DNA from: JAGVSZ01 sp035456405
GTDB taxonomy: Bacteria > Pseudomonadota > Gammaproteobacteria > Burkholderiales > SG8-39
Direction: 5' to 3'
NCBI GenBank assembly: GCA_035456405.1
Contig: DATIDG010000080.1
Location: 1 to 64,000, forward strand
DNA: 64,000 bases
A program made the position numbers and the translations under genes. Numbering within the stretch: the stretch's first letter is position 1; each line of letters starts with the position of its first letter. The notes beneath the pieces were generated by a model. The model was given only the letters and a program-made list of their open reading frames with translations. It searched no databases and was not told the DNA's origin. This document shows positions 56,016 through 64,000 of the stretch, one piece after another.

Positions 56016-56477
56016 CTAATGGGGCGTGTGCCAGCCCGGCCCCCAGCCGCAGCGATAGACGCAGGCAGACTCCATAGCCATGCGCGTGCGCGCATCCTGA
56101 TCTGCCTGCGCGGTGATCGCGTCGATGCGCTGCGCGTCCTGCTCCGCGCTCAGGATATAGTCGATCACACGCCGGTCGACGCCTGCGCGACGCAGTTCCG
56201 CTTGCTGCGCATCCGTGAGTTGCAGCCGGGTTCCGGTCTGGTAGTACCGCCAGATGATTTCCTCGTCGGGCACAACCTCCTGCGCTAGCCGCGCGATGGT
56301 CGGGATGGTAAGCCGCCCCGGTGCCTGTGGAACGACCCGGGCCCACTGCTGCGGCGTCATCCGGGCGAGGACCGGATTGCCTTCCGCGTCGCGCTGGCCG
56401 ACGCCCGGCCGGCTGTGGGGCGAGGTCGCGCAGCCGGCAGCGGCGAGGACGAGTAGGGCGAAGGGAATGATCCGCAT
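56016..56477 (-). CDS. Lipoprotein with in-frame TAG and coding-like extension
   Basis: 153 residues to the TAG at 56018-56016. Lipoprotein signal peptide with lipobox LAAAGC (MRIIPFALLVLAAAGCAT). The rest has RMTPQQWARVVPQAPGRLTIPT and LQLTDAQQAELRRAGVDRRVIDYILSAEQDA, a helical pattern seen in small outer-membrane lipoproteins, and no catalytic motif. After the TAG the same frame reads EPRFQPFGGYAWLPDGSGW and YGGIGIGF before a second TAG (55934-55932), a Gly/Tyr-rich tail that looks coding. Possible loss of the last 27 residues or readthrough. Confidence 0.75.
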   Translation of the reverse strand: MRIIPFALLVLAAAGCATSPHSRPGVGQRDAEGNPVLARMTPQQWARVVPQAPGRLTIPTIARLAQEVVPDEEIIWRYYQTGTRLQLTDAQQAELRRAGVDRRVIDYILSAEQDAQRIDAITAQADQDARTRMAMESACVYRCGWGPGWHTPH

Positions 56478-56537
56478 TGCAGGTATCGTCTCCGATTGAC
56501 TGAAGAACGCGTTAGCGCACCCGGAGTTGACGACCTC

Positions 56538-57170
56538 TCACCTGGCAAACTGCGCAGCGACGGCGCGCTCCACGCCGGCCGTTTGCATATTCTGCCATGC
56601 GGTGGCGAGCGAGCCTCCCGTGTCGATCGCGCGACAGGCGTCTTCGATCACCACGACCGCAAATCCCGCCTTCCGCCCGTCCACCGCGGACCACGCAACG
56701 CAGAAGTCCGTGGCGAGTCCGCACAGGAACACCCGCCGGATGTCGCGCTCGCGAAGGTAGCTGGCAAGCCCGGTCGAGTGCTTGCCGTCCGCCTCGACGA
56801 ACGCCGAATAGCTGTCGACGCCCGGGTGGTAGCCCTTGCGCACGACGAGTTGCGCGTGCGGGATGGCGACGTCCGGATGCAGCGCTGCACCTGATGTTCC
56901 CTGCACGCAATGGTCGGGCCACAGGATCTGTTCGCCGTAGGGCAGGCGGATGCGCTCGAACGGCTGGCGGCCCGGATGGCTCGAGGCAAACGAGATGTGG
57001 TGCGCGGGATGCCAGTCCTGCGTCAGGACGACGTTCGCGAAGCGGCGCGCGAGAGCGTTGATCACCGGCACGACCGCGTTCCCTGCGGGCACCGCAAGCG
57101 CCCCATCGGGCATGAAATCGTTCTGCAGGTCGACCGCGAGAAGCACGTCGCGCTCGTCTGTGGAGATCAT
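56538..57170 (-). CDS. pncA: Nicotinamidase
   Basis: 210 residues from ATG 57170 (MISTDERDVLLAVDLQNDFMPDGALAV). Isochorismatase-like hydrolase converting nicotinamide to nicotinate for NAD salvage. Catalytic triad: Asp in AVDLQNDFM, Lys in LVVRKGYHPG, Cys in LCGLATDFCVAWSAVD. Metal ligands (D, H, H) are visible in DWHPAHHISFAS. Divergent from maeB. Confidence 0.94.
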   Translation of the reverse strand: MISTDERDVLLAVDLQNDFMPDGALAVPAGNAVVPVINALARRFANVVLTQDWHPAHHISFASSHPGRQPFERIRLPYGEQILWPDHCVQGTSGAALHPDVAIPHAQLVVRKGYHPGVDSYSAFVEADGKHSTGLASYLRERDIRRVFLCGLATDFCVAWSAVDGRKAGFAVVVIEDACRAIDTGGSLATAWQNMQTAGVERAVAAQFAR

Positions 57171-57253
57171 CGGGCGGATCCGTGACGGGGATGATAGCGA
57201 TGTGCCCATGTTACGCCGCCGGGTCGATTCCAAGTGCGCCGAAGACCGGGGAC

Positions 57254-57259
57254 TATAAT
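57254..57259 (+). promoter_or_regulatory. TATAAT box upstream of maeB
   Basis: Exact TATAAT 42 bases before the maeB ATG. No good -35 was found at 16-18 spacing; a TTCCAA lies 20 bases upstream. Confidence 0.5.
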
Positions 57260-57300
57260 CCGGCGTCCGATAACGATACCTCCCAGGCAGGACGCCCGCC

Positions 57301-59589
<2,289 letters not shown>

Positions 59590-59613
59590 CGGACGCCGCG
59601 GTTGCCCCGCGAC

Positions 59614-60744
59614 ATGCGCAAGAAGACTGCCCTGATACTGACCGGCGGCGGCGCGCGCGCCGCCTACCAAGTCGGCGTCGTGAAGGCGGTCGACGAGCTG
59701 CTCGGGCGTCCGCGCGAGAATCCGTTTCCGATCGTCTGCGGGACGTCGGCCGGCGCGATCAACGCCGCGGCGCTCGCCATCCGCGCCGACAACTTCGCGG
59801 AGGCGGTGAGGCATCTGCTCGGCGTGTGGGAGAGCTTTCGGGTGCATCAGGTGTATCGCGCGGACTGGCCCGGCATTGTCCGCACGGGGGCGCGCTGGGT
59901 CTCCGCGCTGCTGCTGTTCTCGCGCGCCAATCCGGTCGCGCTACTCGACAACACGCCGCTGCGCGAGATGCTCGCGCGCTCGATGGAGTTCGGGCGGATC
60001 GCGGCGAACATCGACGCGGGCGCGCTGCACGCAGTTGCGGTCACCGCGTCCGGGTACACATCCGGGCAGAGCGTCACCTTCTACGAGGGCGGCTCGGGGC
60101 TCGAGCAGTGGGAGCGCAGCCAGCGCGTCGGTGCGGCGACGCCGCTCAGCGTCGAACTGCTGCTCGCGTCGAGCGCGATCCCCTTCATCTTTCCCGCGGT
60201 GAAGTACCACCGCGAGTTCTTCGGCGACGGGTCGATGCGGCAGATAGCGCCGATCAGCCCGGCCCTGCATCTGGGTGCCGACCGGGTGCTGGTGATCGGA
60301 ACCGGACGCCAATGGCAGGACGCGCCGCGGATGCGGTCCACCCTGTACCCCTCGCTCGCACAGATTGCGGGCCACGCGCTCAATTCTATCTTCCTCGACA
60401 GCCTCGCGGTGGACATCGAGCGCCTGCAGCGCATCAACAGGACCCTTCAGTGCGTGGCGCCGGAAAAAGCGCACGAGTTCGGCCTCACGCTCCGTCCGAT
60501 CGACGTGCTCGTGATGCATCCCAGCCAGCCGATCGAGCGGATCGCCGCGCGCCACGTCCACGACTTCCCTCCTGCCGTGCGCTTCCTCCTACGCGCGGTC
60601 GGCGCGATGAACCGCAACGGCTCGAACCTCGCAAGCTACCTGCTGTTCGAGGCGCCGTTCTGCAAGGCGCTCATCAATCTCGGGTACGCCGACACGATGG
60701 CGCGCCGCGACGAGATGCTGGCGTTTTTGGGGCGCGCGGCCTAA
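59614..60744 (+). CDS. Patatin-like phospholipase
   Basis: 376 residues from ATG 59614 (MRKKTALILTGGGARAAYQVG); a TTG 12 bases upstream is an alternative. Patatin motifs: GGGARAAYQVGVV (oxyanion loop), GTSAGAINA with the catalytic Ser, and FGDGSMRQIAPI with the Asp (DGS in place of the usual DGG/DGA). No signal peptide. Membrane lipid or PHB-related hydrolysis is possible; the gene sits before the PhaM-like gene, which hints at a link with granules, but that is inference. Confidence 0.88.
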   Translation: MRKKTALILTGGGARAAYQVGVVKAVDELLGRPRENPFPIVCGTSAGAINAAALAIRADNFAEAVRHLLGVWESFRVHQVYRADWPGIVRTGARWVSALLLFSRANPVALLDNTPLREMLARSMEFGRIAANIDAGALHAVAVTASGYTSGQSVTFYEGGSGLEQWERSQRVGAATPLSVELLLASSAIPFIFPAVKYHREFFGDGSMRQIAPISPALHLGADRVLVIGTGRQWQDAPRMRSTLYPSLAQIAGHALNSIFLDSLAVDIERLQRINRTLQCVAPEKAHEFGLTLRPIDVLVMHPSQPIERIAARHVHDFPPAVRFLLRAVGAMNRNGSNLASYLLFEAPFCKALINLGYADTMARRDEMLAFLGRAA

Positions 60745-60776
60745 ACTGGTTCTTACCGCCGCGCGGTGCCGCCGCC

Positions 60777-61154
60777 ATGAGCCAGGAAACGCCCCTCCAG
60801 GATCCGTTCGAGTTCCTCAAGAAGCTCTGGAGCCCGATGGGTGTGCCGATGCCGGGCATCGTGGCGCCGTTGCTCGATCCGAAAGAGGTCGACAAGCGCA
60901 TCGCCGACCTCAAATCGGTGGAGAACTGGCTCAGCATGAATCTCAACGTGCTGCGCATGACGATCCAGGGCCTGGAGATGCAGCGGGCGACGCTCGCCGC
61001 TTTCCAGTCGATGCAGCCGCAGGGCTCCGCCCAGAGCGCGCAGGCCGATTCGGGGGGTGCCGTCGCGAGCGCGGCCGAGGCCTGGTGGAGCTTCCTGCAG
61101 AGCCAGACCCAACCGCCGGCGGCGCCCCAGCCCGAGAAGAAGCCGCGGAAATGA
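60777..61154 (+). CDS. PhaM-like PHA-granule protein
   Basis: 125 residues. Starts MSQETPLQDPFEFLKKLWSPMG; core VAPLLDPKEVDKRIADLKSVENWLSMNLNVLRMTIQGLEMQRATLAAF (helical) is the pattern of PhaM, which binds PHA synthase and DNA on polyhydroxybutyrate granules. A Pro/Lys-rich tail ends QPEKKPRK. No PhaC is in the window. The stop overlaps the ATG of the FIST gene. Confidence 0.82.
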   Translation: MSQETPLQDPFEFLKKLWSPMGVPMPGIVAPLLDPKEVDKRIADLKSVENWLSMNLNVLRMTIQGLEMQRATLAAFQSMQPQGSAQSAQADSGGAVASAAEAWWSFLQSQTQPPAAPQPEKKPRK

Positions 61155-62284
61155 GCTCGCCGCGTGCGGCGCCGACGGTAGCGTTCCGTGCGGGACACGC
61201 CCGCGCGGCGGACTGGCAGGATTCGGTCGAGGAGGCGTTGCGGCAGATCGGGCCCGCACAGCCCGGTGCGAACCTCGGCTTCCTCTATGTCAGTGACCGT
61301 CTGGGCGGCGACGCGGCCGAGATTCTCGCGCGGGTCCGCGAGGCGACCGGCGCGGCCGACTGGGTCGGCACCGTAGGCGTCGGGGTGCTTGCGACTGGGG
61401 CCGAGTACATGGACGAGCCGGCCGTGGCGATCATGGTCGGCGCGATGCCCGAGGGCGAATTCAAGGTGTTTTCCGGCAAGTCGCGCGCACCGCAGCTCGG
61501 CGCGCGGACCGCGAGCGGTGCCGAGGCGGCGCACTTCGCGATCGTGCACGGCGACCCGAACACCGAAGACATGCCGGAGCTGATCGAGGACATGTCGAGC
61601 AAGGTCGCGAGCGGCTATCTCGTCGGCGGCCTGTCGAGCTCGCGGGCGGCCAACGTCCAGTTCGCGAACGGAGTGCTCGAGGGCGGGCTCTCCGGCGTCG
61701 TGCTCTCGTCGCGCGTCGAAGTGACCACGCGCCTTACGCAGGGCTGCATGCCGCTCGCCGCGCGGCACGTCGTGACCGAAGGCGAGCGCAACATCATCGT
61801 TAGCCTCGACGGCCGGCCCGCGCTCGACGTCCTGCGCGAGGACATCGGCGAAGCGCTCGGGCGCGACCTGCGCCGCGCCGCACAGGTCATTCATGCCGGC
61901 CTGCCGGTGCAGGGGTCCGACACCGGCGACTACATGGTGCGAAATCTCGTCGGGTTCGACCCCAAGAACGGGTTCATCGCGATCGGCGCGTACGTCGAGA
62001 AGGGGATGCCGATCATGTTCTGCAAGCGCGACGCGATCAGCGCCCGCGAGGATCTGCACCGCATGCTCGACAGCATCGGCGCCGACCTCGACGGCCCGCC
62101 GAAGGGCGGGCTCTACTATTCGTGCCTGGGCCGCGGCGAGAACATGTTCGGGAAGCGCGCGGCGGAGCTAGAGCTGATCGCGCGGCGGCTCGGCGAGTTC
62201 CCGCTCGTCGGCTTCTTCTGCAACGGCGAAATCTCCCATGACCGGCTGTACGGGTACACCGGCGTCCTGACGCTCTTCCGGTAG
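61151..62284 (+). CDS. FIST signal-transduction domain protein
   Basis: 377 residues. FIST N domain (about 15-190): VEEALRQIGPAQPGANLGFLYVSD and WVGTVGVGVLATGAEY; FIST C domain (about 215-365): SLDGRPALDVLREDIGEAL and KGGLYYSCLGRGENMFGKRAAELELI ... PLVGFFCNGEI. The fold senses small ligands and usually works with receptor or response-regulator proteins. There is no effector domain here, so it may act as a stand-alone ligand binder. ATGA overlap with the PhaM-like gene upstream. Confidence 0.85.
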   Translation: MSSPRAAPTVAFRAGHARAADWQDSVEEALRQIGPAQPGANLGFLYVSDRLGGDAAEILARVREATGAADWVGTVGVGVLATGAEYMDEPAVAIMVGAMPEGEFKVFSGKSRAPQLGARTASGAEAAHFAIVHGDPNTEDMPELIEDMSSKVASGYLVGGLSSSRAANVQFANGVLEGGLSGVVLSSRVEVTTRLTQGCMPLAARHVVTEGERNIIVSLDGRPALDVLREDIGEALGRDLRRAAQVIHAGLPVQGSDTGDYMVRNLVGFDPKNGFIAIGAYVEKGMPIMFCKRDAISAREDLHRMLDSIGADLDGPPKGGLYYSCLGRGENMFGKRAAELELIARRLGEFPLVGFFCNGEISHDRLYGYTGVLTLFR

Positions 62285-62290
62285 GCGGGA

Positions 62291-62995
62291 GTGAACGAGC
62301 GGGTTGCCGTCGTCACCGGCGCGAATCGGGGCATCGGGTTCGAGATCGTCCGGCAACTCGCGCGCAGGGGCGTGCGCGTTGTGCTCACCGCGCGCGATTC
62401 GGAGAAGGGCGAGGCCGCCCGCGCGCGGCTCGCGGGGGAGGGCCTCGACGTCGCGTTCCGGGCCCTGGACGTGCGCGATGCGGATCAGGGGCGCGCCGTC
62501 GCGGCATGGGTCGAGCGCGAGCTCGGCCAACTCGACATCCTGGTGAACAACGCCGGTGTGCTGATCGATCCGAAGGGCACGCGGGCCGCGACGGTCGACG
62601 GTGAGGTGCTGCGCGAGACGCTGGAGACGAATGTCGTCGGCGCGCTCCTCGCGACGCAGGCGTGCCTGCCGCTGATGCGCGCGCGCGGGTACGGCCGGAT
62701 CGTCAATGTCTCGAGCGAGCTCGGGCAGCTCGCGTCGATGGGGGTCGGGACGCCTGCGTACCGGATCTCGAAGGCGGCACTTAACGCACTGACGCGCGCG
62801 CTCGCGGCGGAGCTCTCGGGGACGAACGTCAAGGCGAACGCGATGAGCCCCGGCTGGGTTCGCACCGACATTGGTGGGCCGGCCGCTCCGCGCAGCGTGG
62901 AAGAGGGAGCGGACACTGCGGTGTGGCTCGCGACGCTGCCGGACGACGGCCCGAGCGGGGGCTTCTTCAAGGACCGGACGCCGATCGAATGGTGA
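62291..62995 (+). CDS. Short-chain dehydrogenase/reductase
   Basis: 234 residues from GTG 62291, six bases after the FIST stop. Classical SDR pattern: TGANRGIGFEIV (TGxxxGxG, residues 9-20), the NNAG motif (VNNAGVLIDPK), Ser in NVSSELGQ, and YRISKAAL giving the YxxxK catalytic pair. Cofactor preference NADP(H) is suggested by Arg after the second strand (TARDSEKG). Substrate unknown. It may be co-transcribed with the preceding genes. Confidence 0.9.
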   Translation: MNERVAVVTGANRGIGFEIVRQLARRGVRVVLTARDSEKGEAARARLAGEGLDVAFRALDVRDADQGRAVAAWVERELGQLDILVNNAGVLIDPKGTRAATVDGEVLRETLETNVVGALLATQACLPLMRARGYGRIVNVSSELGQLASMGVGTPAYRISKAALNALTRALAAELSGTNVKANAMSPGWVRTDIGGPAAPRSVEEGADTAVWLATLPDDGPSGGFFKDRTPIEW

Positions 62996-63103
62996 ATCCA
63001 TGCACCTCAACGACGCGGGACCCACAGAGGATCTGCGATTTATGATTCGCGGCTCGCGTTTCGCGTCCATCCACTCACGAACTTTCACACCAAGGAGGAT
63101 CAA

Positions 63104-64000
63104 GTGACCAAGGCAATTCGATTCCACAAGACGGGCGGGCCCGAAGTGCTCGTGTGGGAGGACGTCGAAGTCGGCGCACCCGGCCAGGGCCAGATCCGCA
63201 TCAAGCAGCACGCGGTGGGGCTCAACTACCTCGACGTGTACAACCGCAGCGGGCTGTACGCGATGCAGCTCCCCGCGGTGTGCGGCAACGAGGGTACCGG
63301 CGTGGTGGAAGCCGTCGGACCGGGCGTCAACGACCTGAAGGTCGGTGATCGCGTCGCGTATGCGTCGCCACCGATGGGGTCCTACGCGGAGGCGCGCCTG
63401 TTCCCGGCGGATCGCGTGGTGAAGATGCCCGAGAAGATCTCGTTCGAGACGGCCGCTGCGATGATGCTCAAGGGCATGACCGTCCAGTACCTGATCAAGC
63501 GGACGTTCAAGGTGCAGCCCGGGATGACGGTACTGTGGCACGCCGCCGCCGGCGGCGTGGGCCTGATCGCATGCCAGTGGCTCAAGGCGCTCGGCGTCAA
63601 GGTCATCGGCACCGTCGGCTCGGACGAGAAGGCGGCGCTCGCGAAAGCGCACGGCGCTGAGCAGACGATCGTGTACACGCGCGAGAACTTCGTCGACCGG
63701 GTGAAAGAGATCACCGGCGGCAAGGGCGTTCCCGTCGTGTATGACTCGGTGGGCAAGCTCACTTTTGCCGGCTCGCTCGACTGCCTGCAACCGTTCGGCA
63801 TGATGGTCAGCTTCGGCAACTCGTCCGGCGCGGTCGACCCGATTCAGCCCACCATCCTGGCCGCGAAGGGCTCGCTCTTTCTCACCCGACCGACGCTCAA
63901 CACGTACACCGCGAAGCGGGAAGATCTCGTCGCGTGCGCAGCGGATCTATTCGAGACGGTCGGCTCCGGCAAGGTGAAGATCGAGATCGAGCAGCGCTAC
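63104..64000 (+). CDS. qor: NADPH:quinone oxidoreductase, zeta-crystallin type (cut by window end)
   Basis: 299 codons present, incomplete at the end; the family length is about 320-325. GTG 63104 has AAGGAGG upstream. MDR fold without catalytic zinc: KAIRFHKTGGPEVLVWEDVEVGAPGQGQ at the start and YLDVYNRSGLYAMQLPAVCGNEGTGVV. Rossmann motif WHAAAGGVGLIACQWLKALG (AGGVG, about 145-165). Lacks the catalytic His/Cys of zinc alcohol dehydrogenases, as expected for this branch. Probably reduces quinones by one electron. Confidence 0.92.
   Translation, partial: MTKAIRFHKTGGPEVLVWEDVEVGAPGQGQIRIKQHAVGLNYLDVYNRSGLYAMQLPAVCGNEGTGVVEAVGPGVNDLKVGDRVAYASPPMGSYAEARLFPADRVVKMPEKISFETAAAMMLKGMTVQYLIKRTFKVQPGMTVLWHAAAGGVGLIACQWLKALGVKVIGTVGSDEKAALAKAHGAEQTIVYTRENFVDRVKEITGGKGVPVVYDSVGKLTFAGSLDCLQPFGMMVSFGNSSGAVDPIQPTILAAKGSLFLTRPTLNTYTAKREDLVACAADLFETVGSGKVKIEIEQRY

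Noticed and set aside
57254..57259. Complete promoter for maeB
   Set aside because: Only the -10 is good; no -35 at a normal distance, so recorded as a single box.
62168..63790. 540-codon minus-strand ORF over the FIST, SDR and quinone reductase genes
   Set aside because: Spans three well-supported plus-strand genes and has low-complexity Arg/His/Asp composition.

Overview
The window is a gene-dense, high-GC bacterial chromosome segment. The gene content and order point to a betaproteobacterium: ilvB-ilvH-ilvC-psd-pssA-leuA, pepA-holC-valS, divergent lptF-lptG, rplU-rpmA-obgE-proB, ispB-tRNA-Pro-pilS-pilR-ampD, nrdA-nrdB, Ala/Lys-rich histone H1-like proteins, a PhaM-like granule protein and several families common in that class (DUF3619, DUF3106, DUF3501, CNP1-like, PP0621-like). 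GTG and TTG starts and 4-base stop/start overlaps are frequent. Most of the window is core genome; no prophage, IS element, integrase or CRISPR array was seen.

Layout. 1-2.5 kb: a translationally coupled trio (unknown protein, lipoate-ligase-like protein, receiver-like protein), a small Cys-rich protein and a GYD protein. 2.5-5 kb: a response regulator and histidine kinase of the type that serves proteobacterial dedicated sortase systems, without a sortase nearby. 5-12.7 kb: two exported or membrane unknowns, an MFS exporter and the minus-strand unit pepA-holC-unknown-valS. 12.8-15 kb: lptF-lptG. 15-17 kb: sigma factor, DUF3619, DUF3106 and RDD genes. 17-24.7 kb: branched-chain amino acid and phospholipid synthesis, with a Leu-rich leader peptide before leuA. 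24.7-31 kb: DUF2069, HugZ-like and WrbA-like genes, YihY, an intact PilZ-domain protein and its decayed tandem paralogue. 31-36 kb: pyrF, lytic transglycosylase, proS, rppH, a degenerate MBL-like protein and a CBS protein. 36-39.3 kb: rubrerythrin, Fe-S CCG-domain protein, DUF3501 and a CNP1-like protein. 39.3-47.3 kb: proB, obgE, rpmA, rplU, ispB, tRNA-Pro(CGG), pilS-pilR and ampD. 47.3-53 kb: nrdA-nrdB under a well-formed NrdR operator pair, then histone H1-like genes, one split by an amber codon. 53-64 kb: lytic transglycosylase, aminotransferase, a type I secretion remnant, a lipoprotein, pncA, maeB, a patatin, PhaM-like, FIST and SDR genes, and a quinone oxidoreductase cut by the window end.

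The most informative signals are regulatory or evolutionary: (i) a 26-codon leader ORF with 11 Leu codons before leuA, whose promoter places transcription start almost on its ATG; (ii) two NrdR boxes 31 bp apart, one over the nrdA -10; (iii) the rubrerythrin/Fe-S/DUF3501 module with a dyad operator and an internal terminator; (iv) three in-frame TAG codons followed by coding-like sequence; (v) the remnants of a PilZ paralogue and of a type I secretion system. All family assignments come from reading the sequence and remembered family features; no database search was run.
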